A stretch of DNA of 64,000 nt from Bacteroidia bacterium (GCA_030428865.1 JAUIEK010000001.1:450104-514103), one strand, 5' to 3'; counted from the stretch's first letter, positions 1-9,257 are shown. Numbers and translations are program-made. The notes: generated from the sequence alone by a model not told the origin.

Positions 1-299
1 TTGGGTTTTGGATAGATGGTTAATCCTTCCTTTTCCAAATCATCTAAGGCATCAATATTTACATTTTCAATTTCAATGGTTAATAAATCTACTTTTTTTC
101 CAAACTCGTATACTGTTTGGTAATCTAATAAATCACCTTGATGAAATTCGTTGCATATTTGACTACAAGGAGCGTCAGCAGAAGCATCTAAAATAACTGT
201 ATAAATATCAAATTTTTGTGTTTCTGACAACAACATTCTGCCTAATTGTCCACCACCAAGAACACCAAGTTTAAAATGAGAAGAAAAGTAATTTTTCAA
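1..299 (-). CDS. purK: 5-(carboxyamino)imidazole ribonucleotide synthase, N-terminal part (PurK)
   Basis: Converts AIR, bicarbonate and ATP to N5-CAIR in purine synthesis. Only the first ~99 codons lie in the window; the gene runs off the left edge. The frame reads KLGVLGGGQLGRMLLSE, the glycine-rich start of the ATP-grasp PurK family, followed by SADAPCSQICNEFHQGD, which is also typical. No ATG precedes the conserved block, so the start is probably the TTG at 299, giving MKNYFSSHFKLG. A TAACTTTG box 20 bp upstream supports a start here. It lies downstream of the Rieske-like lipoprotein gene on the same strand. Confidence 0.9.
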   Translation of the reverse strand, partial: MKNYFSSHFKLGVLGGGQLGRMLLSETQKFDIYTVILDASADAPCSQICNEFHQGDLLDYQTVYEFGKKVDLLTIEIENVNIDALDDLEKEGLTIYPKP

Positions 300-319
300 G
301 TCTAAATAATTAACAAAAG

Positions 320-327
320 CAAAGTTA
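320..327 (-). promoter_or_regulatory. candidate purK -7 promoter element
   Basis: The minus strand reads TAACTTTG, an exact match to the Bacteroidetes -7 consensus TAnnTTTG, 20 nt before the proposed TTG start of purK. I see no TTG at the usual -33 distance, so this rests on the -7 box alone. Confidence 0.4.
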
Positions 328-347
328 CAATTTAACAATTAATTGAA

Positions 348-761
348 TTAGAAATTGCTAATTCTAATTGTGCTACTATTTATAGTTTGTGTCAAATATT
401 CTTTTGCAAAACATTCAACGCCTTCTGTTAACGGAGCCCCACCACTTAAGGGATTATATTCTTCTTGATTGCATGTGCAAATAAGTTTTAATCCGTCATA
501 ATTCATAGTAGAGGAACAGTGTTCTTCTGGGCATTGTAAATCAAAGGCTTTAAACCCAGAACTTCTATTAATTATAACAACATTTCTATTAGTGAGCCTA
601 GTTGAAACCCAACCACCAGGAACTCGTAAGTCGATAAATTGAGGTAAATCTAAGTTGATTGTTTCATCAACAATAATGTTAGGAAGACATTGATTTTGAA
701 AAGGAGCATTTGTACACGCGCAAAAAATCATAAAAACTAGAAAAACGTTCAATTTTTTCAT
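348..761 (-). CDS. Rieske-like lipoprotein with degenerate cluster ligands
   Basis: About 137 aa when started at MKKLNVFLVFMIFCAC; upstream in-frame codons to 833 are probably untranslated because this start gives a lipoprotein signal with Cys near residue 16. The body contains LQCPEEHCSS and, ~16 residues later, LICTCNQEEYNPLSGGAP. These are placed like Rieske boxes I (C-x-H-x-x-C) and II (C-x-C-H). Box I has its His shifted to the fifth position and box II has Asn in place of His, so a normal [2Fe-2S] Rieske cluster is unlikely, although the two disulfide-type cysteines are kept. The protein should be anchored to a membrane facing the periplasm. Family assignment is by motif only; the function is unknown. 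Confidence 0.65.
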   Translation of the reverse strand: MKKLNVFLVFMIFCACTNAPFQNQCLPNIIVDETINLDLPQFIDLRVPGGWVSTRLTNRNVVIINRSSGFKAFDLQCPEEHCSSTMNYDGLKLICTCNQEEYNPLSGGAPLTEGVECFAKEYLTQTINSSTIRISNF

Positions 762-794
762 TAAAATAAAGTGTTTTGTAGCTAAAACGAAGCG

Positions 795-817
795 AATGTA
801 CAAATATTTTGTACATT
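795..817. promoter_or_regulatory. 23-bp perfect inverted repeat, candidate operator
   Basis: AATGTACAAA and TTTGTACATT form 10-bp perfect arms around the 3-nt centre TAT. The palindrome lies between the divergently transcribed lipoprotein gene and greA and overlaps the candidate greA -7 box at 812-819. The geometry suits a dimeric repressor or activator; no regulator can be named. Confidence 0.45.
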
Positions 818-819
818 TG
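812..819 (+). promoter_or_regulatory. candidate greA -7 promoter element
   Basis: TACATTTG matches TAnnTTTG and lies in the right arm of the palindrome at 795-817. It would give a greA leader of about 75 nt that contains the hairpin at 827-857. No clear -33 TTG is visible. Confidence 0.35.
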
Positions 820-826
820 TGTTCAG

Positions 827-857
827 ATCTCATTCGATATACGCGATGAGATTTTTT
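827..857 (+). terminator. hairpin plus T-run in the greA leader, possible attenuator
   Basis: ATCTCAT (827-833) pairs with ATGAGAT (846-852), and the right arm runs directly into TTTTTT (852-857). No plus-strand gene lies upstream to be terminated, so in this position it would act on greA leader transcripts. The stem is short (7-8 bp). Confidence 0.4.
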
Positions 858-902
858 GTTTATATAGAAGAAGATGTTGTTTAATGAAAAATTAAAAAGA
901 TT

Positions 903-1376
903 ATGGATACAGTTTCATATTATACGCCAGAAGGATTAAAAAAATTAAAAGATGAACTTGCTCAATTAGAACAAATAGAGCGCCCTAGAGTGTCTCAAGA
1001 AATAGCGGATGCTAGAGATAAAGGAGATTTGAGTGAAAATGCAGAATATCACGCAGCAAAAGAAGAGCAATCTTTATTAGAAACTAAAATTGCAAAACTT
1101 AAAAATGTGGTGGCAAATGCTCGAATTATTGATGAATCTCAGTTAGATACATCAAAAGTGTTAATCCATTCTAAAGTAAAAATAAAAAATACAGCTAATA
1201 AGATGGAGTTTGCTTATACATTAGTAGCAGATTCAGAATCTGATGTGAGAAATGGAAAGTTGTCAGTAAATTCTCCAATAGGAAAAGGATTGCTTGGAAA
1301 ACAAGTAGGTGAAGTAGCAGAAATAAAAGCGCCAAATGGAATTATGAATTTTGAAATTCTAGAGATTTCTAGATAA
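903..1376 (+). CDS. greA: transcription elongation factor GreA
   Basis: Cleavage-stimulating factor that rescues backtracked RNA polymerase by inserting its coiled coil into the secondary channel. The 157 aa match full GreA length. The N-terminal coiled coil begins YYTPEGLKKLKDELAQLE and contains the DARDKGDLSENAEYHAAKE tip with the conserved acidic residues. The C-terminal FKBP-like domain includes SPIGKGLLGKQVGEVAEI. The ATG follows an A-rich segment (884-901) that recurs before the HIT gene. A terminator at 1402-1428 separates it from the HIT gene. Confidence 0.97.
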   Translation: MDTVSYYTPEGLKKLKDELAQLEQIERPRVSQEIADARDKGDLSENAEYHAAKEEQSLLETKIAKLKNVVANARIIDESQLDTSKVLIHSKVKIKNTANKMEFAYTLVADSESDVRNGKLSVNSPIGKGLLGKQVGEVAEIKAPNGIMNFEILEISR

Positions 1377-1401
1377 CATAAAGCAAGTTTTTTGTTTATA
1401 G

Positions 1402-1428
1402 ACGCTTTTCAAACGAAAAGCGTTTTTT
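1402..1428 (+). terminator. rho-independent terminator after greA
   Basis: ACGCTTTTC and GAAAAGCGT form a 9-bp stem with an AAAC loop, followed by TTTTTTATTTTT. Confidence 0.8.
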
Positions 1429-1450
1429 ATTTTTATGAAAAATTAAAAAG

Positions 1451-1843
1451 ATGAGTACTGTTTTTACCAAGATTATAAAAGGAGAAATTCCTTCTTATAA
1501 AATAACAGAAAATGAGCGTTTTTTTGCATTTCTGGATATTAACCCCAATGCGAAAGGTCATACACTGGTAATCCCCAAGAAAGAAGAAAATAAGTTGTTT
1601 GATCTTGATAAAGAAACTTACAGAGATTTAATGTTGTTCTCCTACCGTGTTGCAAAAGCATTAGAAAAAACGGTTGCTTGTAAACGAATTGGAATGAGTG
1701 TTGTAGGGTTAGAAGTTCCTCATGTTCACGTACATCTGATTCCAATCAATGTAATGGATGACATGCGGTTTACTAAAAAAGAAAAATTATCTGAAGAAGC
1801 TTTTTTAGAGTTAGCAAAAGACATTGCAGCTAACTTTGAGTGA
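1451..1843 (+). CDS. HIT family nucleotide hydrolase
   Basis: Histidine-triad protein of 130 aa. FTKIIKGEIPSYKI at the start, FLDINPNAKGHTLVIPKK in the middle and the HVHVHLIP active-site triad at ~96-103 are those of HinT-like purine nucleoside phosphoramidases. Members hydrolyse AMP-linked substrates; the physiological substrate here cannot be told. Its stop codon abuts the stop of the convergent histidine kinase gene with no spacer. Confidence 0.93.
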   Translation: MSTVFTKIIKGEIPSYKITENERFFAFLDINPNAKGHTLVIPKKEENKLFDLDKETYRDLMLFSYRVAKALEKTVACKRIGMSVVGLEVPHVHVHLIPINVMDDMRFTKKEKLSEEAFLELAKDIAANFE

Positions 1844-2998
1844 TTAAGTTGTCGTATTTAAAAGAATTCGGAATGTAGTTCCTGTTCCTATTTCTGATTT
1901 TTCAACAAAGATTTTTCCTTTGTGATAATCTTCTACAATTCTTTTAGATAATGATAATCCCAAACCCCAACCACGTTTTTTGGTGGTAAATCCGGGCTTA
2001 AAAATTTGTTTAAACTGTGGTTTTGCAATTCCTTTTCCGTTATCTGTTAAATCTATCTTTATTTTATTCGAATCTTCATCTATTTTTAGAGAAATGAGGC
2101 CGTTGCCTTGAATAGCATCAATTGCATTTTTGATCAAGTTCTCAAGAACCCAACCAAATAGTTCAATATTAATGCGTGTATAGATTTCGTTAGAACTACT
2201 TATAAATTCAAATTGAATTTGTTTGGAACTTCTGGATTCTAAATAGTTAAAAGTTGTTTTGGCAATTTCTACGATGTTACTTTTTTTAAATTCCGGCAAT
2301 GATCCTATTTTTGAGAAACGATTTGCAATAGTTGTTAATCGAACAACATCTTTTTCAATCTCGTTTATGTACTTTTCATTAACATTTTCTGCCTTTAATA
2401 TTTCAATCCAACCTAAGAGAGAAGATAAAGGTGTGCCTATTTGATGCGCAGTTTCTTTTGCCATTCCCGTCCAAAGTTTATTTTGTTCTGCAACCTTATT
2501 AGAACGGAACATCATGTAAATAACAGATAAGAACAAGCCTAAAATCAAAATCAATGCTAATGGATAGTATGTTAATTTTCGTAATAGGTCAGAATTTCTG
2601 TAGTACAATAACTGATGATGATTTTTACCTATCGGAATCACAATTGGCTCATTTTGTGATTGCATAATTTTTAATTGATTTTTTAAATAGATAGAGTCTT
2701 TTGATTTAGTAGTATCAAGATTTCTATAATCTAAAATCACATTTTTATCATCTGTTAAAATAAGCGGAATGTTTTTATTGCTTTCAATTACTTTAGATTC
2801 TACATTAAAATTATCATTTAGGTTTTGGTTGACAGCAAATTCTCTAGAAGCCAATGCTACTACTTCCATTTTGGTTCGTTCTTCTGTTTTAAAGAGCTTA
2901 AAAAAAGAGTAGGTATTCCATAAAATTAAAGAGACAATTAAGAACGAAATGCCAATTGCTATTCGTTTTAAAAGAAGTGTGTTTCTTGCTATACTCAT
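1844..2998 (-). CDS. membrane-bound sensor histidine kinase
   Basis: About 384 aa. A transmembrane segment near the N-terminus and a second (YYPLALILILGLFLSVIYM) around residue 150 flank a periplasmic sensing region of ~100 aa. The kinase core has the H-box AHQIGTPLSSLLGW, N-box ENLIKNAIDA, DNGKGI (G1) and GWGLGLSLSKRI (G2). The HQIGTP H-box form is common in Bacteroidetes kinases. No response regulator lies next to it. An upstream ATG at 3025 exists, but a TATATTTG box at 3004-3011 sits between the two ATGs and favours the start at 2998, giving an almost leaderless mRNA. Confidence 0.9.
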   Translation of the reverse strand: MSIARNTLLLKRIAIGISFLIVSLILWNTYSFFKLFKTEERTKMEVVALASREFAVNQNLNDNFNVESKVIESNKNIPLILTDDKNVILDYRNLDTTKSKDSIYLKNQLKIMQSQNEPIVIPIGKNHHQLLYYRNSDLLRKLTYYPLALILILGLFLSVIYMMFRSNKVAEQNKLWTGMAKETAHQIGTPLSSLLGWIEILKAENVNEKYINEIEKDVVRLTTIANRFSKIGSLPEFKKSNIVEIAKTTFNYLESRSSKQIQFEFISSSNEIYTRINIELFGWVLENLIKNAIDAIQGNGLISLKIDEDSNKIKIDLTDNGKGIAKPQFKQIFKPGFTTKKRGWGLGLSLSKRIVEDYHKGKIFVEKSEIGTGTTFRILLNTTT

Positions 2999-3003
2999 CA
3001 AAG

Positions 3004-3011
3004 CAAATATA
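3004..3011 (-). promoter_or_regulatory. candidate -7 box 5 nt before the kinase start
   Basis: The minus strand reads TATATTTG, matching TAnnTTTG, and ends 5 nt before the ATG at 2998. If used, transcription starts at or beside the start codon. Confidence 0.4.
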
Positions 3012-3075
3012 AAGGATTCAGTCATATAACTTATTTCTGAAATTGATAGTATATTTACGAGTCAAAAAGTTACAT

Positions 3076-3936
3076 ATGTTAACGATAACACCAAATGATG
3101 TTACAACTGGAAAATTACATCAATATCTCTTAGGTGCTGTTGCGCCAAGGCCGATTGCTTTTGCTAGTACGATAGATAAAAAAGGCAGACCAAACCTATC
3201 GCCTTTTAGTTTTTTTAACGTCTTTGGGGCAAATCCTCCTATCATGATTTTTTCTCCTGCCAGACGCGTACGAGATAATACAACCAAGCATACGTTACAA
3301 AATATTGAAGTAACAAAAGAGGTGGTTGTGAATGTAGTGAATTATGACATGGTGCATCAAACATCTCTTAGTAGTACAGAATATCCTGAAGGAGTAAACG
3401 AATTTGAGAAAGCTGGATTTACAATGCTAGAATCAGAAGAAGTAAAACCTTTTCGAGTGGCAGAATCACCTGTGCAGTTTGAGTGCAAAGCGATGGATAT
3501 TATTTATACAGGAAAAGAAGGTGGTGCCGGAAATTTAATTGTTTGTGAGGTAGTGAGAATACATATAAAAGAAGAGGTGTTGGGAGAAGACGGATTGATT
3601 GATCAGCATAAAATTGATTTGGTGGCAAGAGCCGGAGGAAGTTATTATTCAAGAGCAAGAGATGGCTTTTTTGAGATACCCAAGCCTTTGTCAACTCTAG
3701 GAATAGGAGTAGATCAAATACCTGTTGAAATTAGAGATAGTACTGTGTTAACAGGGAATAATTTAGGTGTGCTGGGAAATGTTGAAGCTTTGCCAACAAA
3801 AGAATCTGTTGATAACTTTGCAAAAGAACATCCAGAGTTTGTTGGTATAGACCTTGTAAAAAAACATACTTTTGCTAAACAATTTCTAGAAAAAAATGAT
3901 ATAGAAAGTGCATGGAAAGTACTTTTGACAAAATAA
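3076..3936 (+). CDS. flavin reductase family protein (FMN-binding split barrel)
   Basis: About 286 aa from the ATG at 3076. The 11 codons before it (3043-3075) look like leader because family members begin close to MLTITPNDVTTGKLHQYL. GAVAPRPIAFASTID and NLSPFSFFNVFGANPPI are the flavin-binding signatures of the flavin reductase-like/DIM6-NTAB family. The long form, with a C-terminal extension after ARAGGSYYSRA, is common in Bacteroidetes. Likely a cytosolic FMN-dependent oxidoreductase of unknown substrate. The DUF3127 gene follows 10 bp downstream, probably in the same transcript. Confidence 0.85.
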   Translation: MLTITPNDVTTGKLHQYLLGAVAPRPIAFASTIDKKGRPNLSPFSFFNVFGANPPIMIFSPARRVRDNTTKHTLQNIEVTKEVVVNVVNYDMVHQTSLSSTEYPEGVNEFEKAGFTMLESEEVKPFRVAESPVQFECKAMDIIYTGKEGGAGNLIVCEVVRIHIKEEVLGEDGLIDQHKIDLVARAGGSYYSRARDGFFEIPKPLSTLGIGVDQIPVEIRDSTVLTGNNLGVLGNVEALPTKESVDNFAKEHPEFVGIDLVKKHTFAKQFLEKNDIESAWKVLLTK

Positions 3937-3946
3937 AACTAGTAGT

Positions 3947-4315
3947 ATGGAAGTAATCGGAAAAATAAAACTAATAGGAGAAACACAAACTTTTGGTTCT
4001 AACGGATTTAGAAAAAGAGAGTTAGTGGTTACTACAGATGAGCAATACCCGCAAATGTTAATGATTGAATTTATTCAAGATAAGACAGATTTGTTAAATA
4101 ATTATTCTGTAGGACAAGACGTAAAAGTGTCGATTAATCTTAGAGGAAGAGAATGGATTAATCCTCAAGGAGAAGCAAAATATTTTAATTCAATTCAGGG
4201 TTGGAGAATAGAAAATCTTTCTCAAGCAACATCGAATCAAGAATTGCCACCAGCAGATCAGTTTGAGCCTATTTCTGATTTTAAGGATGAGGAACCAGAT
4301 GATTTACCTTTTTAA
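3947..4315 (+). CDS. DUF3127 domain protein (OB-fold-like)
   Basis: 122 aa. It begins MEVIGKIKLIGETQTFGSNGFRKRELV and contains VKVSINLRGREW, the conserved core of DUF3127. The acidic C-terminus DEEPDDLPF resembles the tip of single-stranded DNA-binding proteins, and the N-terminal part could form an OB fold. A DNA-binding role is inference; no experimental function is known to me. It is followed by a strong bidirectional terminator. Confidence 0.85.
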   Translation: MEVIGKIKLIGETQTFGSNGFRKRELVVTTDEQYPQMLMIEFIQDKTDLLNNYSVGQDVKVSINLRGREWINPQGEAKYFNSIQGWRIENLSQATSNQELPPADQFEPISDFKDEEPDDLPF

Positions 4316-4341
4316 AAAGTTGAAAAAAATAAACTATAACT

Positions 4342-4369
4342 AAAAAACCTCGCAAGTGCGAGGTTTTTT
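4342..4369. terminator. bidirectional terminator between the DUF3127 gene and groEL
   Basis: AAAAAACCTCGC and GCGAGGTTTTTT form a 12-bp stem around AAGT. A and T runs on both sides let it serve the convergent genes on either strand. Confidence 0.85.
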
Positions 4370-4394
4370 GTTTTCTTAAGTAGAAAGAATGCTG

Positions 4395-6041
<1,647 letters not shown>

Positions 6042-6054
6042 TTAAGGTTAGAAA

Positions 6055-6330
6055 TTAAATGATTGCTAAGATGTCGCTTTCGCGCATCATTAAATAATCA
6101 GTTCCTTCTAGTTTTAATTCTGTTCCAGAGTATTTACCATAAAGAACTGTATCACCAACTTTAACTGTTAGTGGCTCATCTTTTTTGCCATTTCCTATGG
6201 CAACTACAGTTCCTTTTTGGGGTTTTTCTTTTGCATTGTCTGGAATAATAATACCTGAAGCGGTAGTGGTCTCTGCAGCAGCAGGTTCTACAAGAACTCT
6301 ATCTGCTAAAGGTTTAATGTTTAATCCCAT
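6055..6330 (-). CDS. groES: co-chaperonin GroES
   Basis: 91 aa, full length. [20 protein letters not shown] with the mobile loop, [17 protein letters not shown], and [15 protein letters not shown] are standard. It caps the GroEL ring and is the first gene of groES-groEL. The upstream region has no TAnnTTTG box and no CIRCE element but does carry an inverted repeat (6374-6417). Confidence 0.98.
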   Translation of the reverse strand: MGLNIKPLADRVLVEPAAAETTTASGIIIPDNAKEKPQKGTVVAIGNGKKDEPLTVKVGDTVLYGKYSGTELKLEGTDYLMMRESDILAII

Positions 6331-6373
6331 TTGTATAGTTTTAAAGAATTGATTTAAATTTTCAGTGGGATTT

Positions 6374-6417
6374 TGTCAGAAAGTATGCCAATATCTTTTT
6401 GCTGACATTATTTCCAA
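6374..6417 (-). promoter_or_regulatory. candidate groESL control region with inverted repeat
   Basis: TGTCAG (6374-6379) and CTGACA (6412-6417) form a spaced inverted repeat upstream of groES. Read on the minus strand, 6391-6374 is TTGGCATACTTTCTGACA. It resembles a sigma-54 -24 box (TTGGCA) with GG-N10-GA instead of GG-N10-GC, so the -12 box is imperfect. A sigma-54 activator is encoded at 8027-9256, but a link is only inference. Confidence 0.3.
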
Positions 6418-6445
6418 ATAGAGTTAATTATCATTTTTTTTGAAA

Positions 6446-6482
6446 ATAAAAAATGCCAACGTGTCAGAAACGTTGGCATTTT
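6446..6482 (-). terminator. terminator after secG
   Basis: On the minus strand AAAATGCCAACG pairs with CGTTGGCATTTT around a 9-nt loop, followed by a T-rich tail. It closes the miaB-to-secG operon before groES. Confidence 0.8.
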
Positions 6483-6505
6483 GATCATTTTATTAATTCA
6501 GTTGT

Positions 6506-6826
6506 TTATTGAACTGAATCTTTAGTATTATCTTGAGTAGTAGTAGGCTCTACATTCTCTAGTTTATTATCTATTTGAACATTATTAGCTGAACTTCTTG
6601 GAATGGCAAAGTTTGACAATAATATTAATGCAAACATGGCAATTGCCAATGTCCATGTGGTTCTATCTAGGAAATTATTGGTGTTTTGAACACCTCCTAT
6701 AGATTGTGATCCGCCTCCGCCAAAAGAAGATGATAAACCTCCTCCTTTTGGATTTTGTACCATAACAATTAATATTAATGCAACTGCAACAATTAAGATC
6801 AATATAATAAAAGCAGTGTAACTCAT
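6506..6826 (-). CDS. secG: preprotein translocase subunit SecG
   Basis: 106 aa inner-membrane partner of SecYE. The first transmembrane helix (AFIILILIVAVALILIVMVQ) is followed by the conserved cytoplasmic NPKGGGLSSSFGGGGSQSIGG loop and a second helix (WTLAIAMFALILLSNFA). The hydrophilic C-terminal tail rich in D/N/T is typical of Bacteroidetes SecG. It overlaps the upstream TPR-like gene by 4 bp, so the two are translationally coupled. Confidence 0.95.
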   Translation of the reverse strand: MSYTAFIILILIVAVALILIVMVQNPKGGGLSSSFGGGGSQSIGGVQNTNNFLDRTTWTLAIAMFALILLSNFAIPRSSANNVQIDNKLENVEPTTTQDNTKDSVQ

Positions 6827-7530
6827 AATTTTTTCTGTTTAAGAATTTTAATTCTTTTAATTTGGTCTGCAAAGAAACCACTTTTTTCTGGATATTTCAA
6901 ACTCAAAATTTCATAGGCTTTTATGGCTTTTGCATATTTTTTTTGTTCTAAATAAACCTGAGCAAGTGTTTCTGTCATTAATGACTTATCAGATTTAAGC
7001 TCAGGAATTAAGGTGATAATTTCCTGACCTTTACTAATGGGAATGATTTTTGGATTACTTTCTATAAAACGATCAATCATTTTTTCTTTTTCTGATTTTT
7101 GATTGGTTTGCTTTCTTGCAATAGGTTGGTGAGTAGAAAGTTGTAACCACTCATTAAAAGAGTGTTTATCTTGCTCTGTAAACTGAAAGGGTTTGCCAGT
7201 GATTGGTTCTTGTTTTGTTTCAGGCTCAGATATAGGAACGAAAATGACATCCTCTTTAATTTCTGGATAAATTTCTTCTTTTTTCTTAAATATTTCGGAT
7301 GTGATGAAATCAAATAAAGTAGCTCTATCTGTTGTGTGAGCCGCTGTTATTTTTAATTCATGATTGTAACGAAAGCTATCTGTATTTTTTAATGTAATTA
7401 AATGAAGCGCTCTTGCCGATTGGAAAAAAGGGTACTGATTTATTACTTCTTTAAGCTTCGTTAGATGCTCATTTTTTAATGCTTCAGGATTTTTTAATAG
7501 CGCTGTGTATGTGTTTTTAGAAATTACCAT
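6823..7530 (-). CDS. TPR-like conserved protein in the miaB-secG operon
   Basis: 235 aa with no signal peptide. The N-terminal half contains LKEVINQYPFFQSARALHLI, and the C-terminal half a probable tetratricopeptide unit (LAQVYLEQKKYAKAIKAYEIL, then KYPEKSGFFADQIKRI). The middle is charged and low in complexity. I recognise it as the protein usually found between lptE and secG in Flavobacteriia; the function is unknown. It overlaps lptE by 7 bp and secG by 4 bp, pointing to a role in envelope assembly or secretion, which is inference. Confidence 0.75.
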   Translation of the reverse strand: MVISKNTYTALLKNPEALKNEHLTKLKEVINQYPFFQSARALHLITLKNTDSFRYNHELKITAAHTTDRATLFDFITSEIFKKKEEIYPEIKEDVIFVPISEPETKQEPITGKPFQFTEQDKHSFNEWLQLSTHQPIARKQTNQKSEKEKMIDRFIESNPKIIPISKGQEIITLIPELKSDKSLMTETLAQVYLEQKKYAKAIKAYEILSLKYPEKSGFFADQIKRIKILKQKKL

Positions 7531-8030
7531 TTAGCAAGAGAAGCATTAAAAATATCTTGTGTTATTCTTTCTAATATTTCAGACAAAGCATTATCTAGAA
7601 CGCCGCCAACTAATTGAGAGCTGGCATCAAAATCTGAATAAAAAGAGAATTGTTTTTCAAAATTATCTTCTTCTTTTAATTTATTGTAATATCGAACATT
7701 AATGGTAATTGTTAACCTGTTTTGAGCCGCAGTTTGCTGTGATGTGGCACTCATTGGGTTGACTCGGTAACCTGTGATTTCACCCTCAAAACGTAAATCT
7801 CCATTGCTTTTTACTAAGCTCAAGTTTGTTTGCCTTAAAAATAAATCTTGTAAATCTTGAGTGAATCTCTGACTTAATGTAGGCTCTACCAAAGGAGCTT
7901 GATTTTGAAAAAAATCAACTTGAATAGTTTTCGCATTTCCTTCATCTCCGCCACTAAAAGAATAAATTCCGCAAGAAGTTAAGTGAATCGTGATTAGAAT
8001 AAAAAAATAAATGTAGAACAGCTTCTTCAT
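7524..8030 (-). CDS. lptE: LptE family LPS-assembly lipoprotein
   Basis: 168 aa lipoprotein with signal MKKLFYIYFFILITIHLTSC (lipid-modified Cys20) followed by GIYSFSGGD, characteristic of Bacteroidetes LptE. LptE plugs the LptD barrel that inserts LPS into the outer membrane. The segment TLSQRFTQDLQDLFLRQTNLSLV and FEGEITGYRVNPMSAT agree with the family. It overlaps the sigma-54 activator by 4 bp and the TPR-like gene by 7 bp. Confidence 0.9.
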   Translation of the reverse strand: MKKLFYIYFFILITIHLTSCGIYSFSGGDEGNAKTIQVDFFQNQAPLVEPTLSQRFTQDLQDLFLRQTNLSLVKSNGDLRFEGEITGYRVNPMSATSQQTAAQNRLTITINVRYYNKLKEEDNFEKQFSFYSDFDASSQLVGGVLDNALSEILERITQDIFNASLAKW

Positions 8031-9256
8031 AAGTCATATTGTTTGATTTTTCGATACAAGGTTCTTTCCGAAATTCCTAACTCTTGTGCAGCCAATTTAC
8101 GTTTTCCATTATTCTTTTCCAATGACTTTTTAATCATCTCAATTTCCTTTTCTTGTAGCGATAAACTCTCATGTTCTTCAACGGTTTCAGCATAGTCATA
8201 ATTACTGTTGCTGGCAGCGTTTTGTTGTGGTAGCTGAACAACTTCTATATCTGAATTCTCCAGCTCATGATCTTCGTATATTTTCTGAATTAATTTCTGA
8301 TTTTCAGCCTGTACCTCTTTAGAGTTTCCGTGCTCCATCAATTCTAATGTTAGTTTTTTTAGATCGTTGATGTCATTTCTCATGTCAAACAAAACTTTGT
8401 ACATGATATCCCTTTCCGTAGCAAAGTCGTTTTTATTAGAGGAAGTGCTAACTAATGCGGGTAAGTTTGAATTGTTATTAGGTAAATAGGAACTTAATTT
8501 TTCTGCTGTGATTTGTCTATTTTCTTCTATTACAGATATTTGTTCAGCAATATTTTTTAGCTGACGGATGTTCCCTGGGAAATAATAATTCAACAAAACT
8601 CGAGAAGCGTCTTCGTCTAGTCGAATAGTGGGCATTCTGTATTTTTGAGCAAAATCTGAAGCAAACTTCCTAAATAATAAGTGAATATCTTGTTTTCGAT
8701 TTCTTAAAGCGGGAAGATAAATTTCTACGGTGCTTAATCGATAATACAAATCTTCTCTAAACTTGTTTTTAGTAATTGCCTCATGCATATCAATATTAGT
8801 GGCAGCAACAATTCTTACATTGGTTTTTTGTACTTGAGAAGATCCTACTTTTATAAATTCACCATTTTCCAGAACACGCAGTAATCTTACTTGAGTGGTT
8901 AAAGGCAATTCTCCTACTTCATCAAGAAAAATTGTACCGCCATCAGCTACCTCGAAATATCCTTTTCGAGTGGAAGTTGCTCCTGTAAAAGCGCCTTTTT
9001 CATGGCCAAATAATTCACTATCAATTGTTCCTTCTGGAATTGCTCCACAGTTTACAGCAATATACTTTGCGTGTTTTCTATGAGATAATTGATGAATAAT
9101 TTTAGGAATACTCTCTTTACCAACACCACTTTCACCTGTTACCAAAACGGAGATATCGGTAGGTGCAACACGCATGGCTTTTTCTATAGAACGATTTAGT
9201 TGTATATCATTACCAATAATTCCAAAACGTTGTTTTATAGCTTGTAAATTTTCCAT
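8027..9256 (-). CDS. sigma-54-dependent transcriptional activator without receiver domain
   Basis: 409 aa. The AAA+ domain (about 12-235) has the Walker A GESGVGKES, the sigma-54 contact loop GAFTGA, FLDEVGELP (Walker B) and the sensor/arginine-finger region YYRLSTVEIYLPALRNR. The C-terminus is a Fis-type helix-turn-helix (NGKRKLAAQELGISERTLYRKI). There is no N-terminal receiver, GAF or PAS domain, so activity is probably set by level, nucleotide or a partner protein. It sits 1 bp after miaB and overlaps lptE. The miaB-activator-lptE order recurs in Bacteroidetes. Target promoters cannot be assigned from here. Confidence 0.93.
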   Translation of the reverse strand: MENLQAIKQRFGIIGNDIQLNRSIEKAMRVAPTDISVLVTGESGVGKESIPKIIHQLSHRKHAKYIAVNCGAIPEGTIDSELFGHEKGAFTGATSTRKGYFEVADGGTIFLDEVGELPLTTQVRLLRVLENGEFIKVGSSQVQKTNVRIVAATNIDMHEAITKNKFREDLYYRLSTVEIYLPALRNRKQDIHLLFRKFASDFAQKYRMPTIRLDEDASRVLLNYYFPGNIRQLKNIAEQISVIEENRQITAEKLSSYLPNNNSNLPALVSTSSNKNDFATERDIMYKVLFDMRNDINDLKKLTLELMEHGNSKEVQAENQKLIQKIYEDHELENSDIEVVQLPQQNAASNSNYDYAETVEEHESLSLQEKEIEMIKKSLEKNNGKRKLAAQELGISERTLYRKIKQYDL

Positions 9257-9257
9257 T

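Noticed and set aside
8..196. Plus-strand open frame at the left edge
   Set aside because: Lies opposite the conserved PurK reading frame; no independent support.
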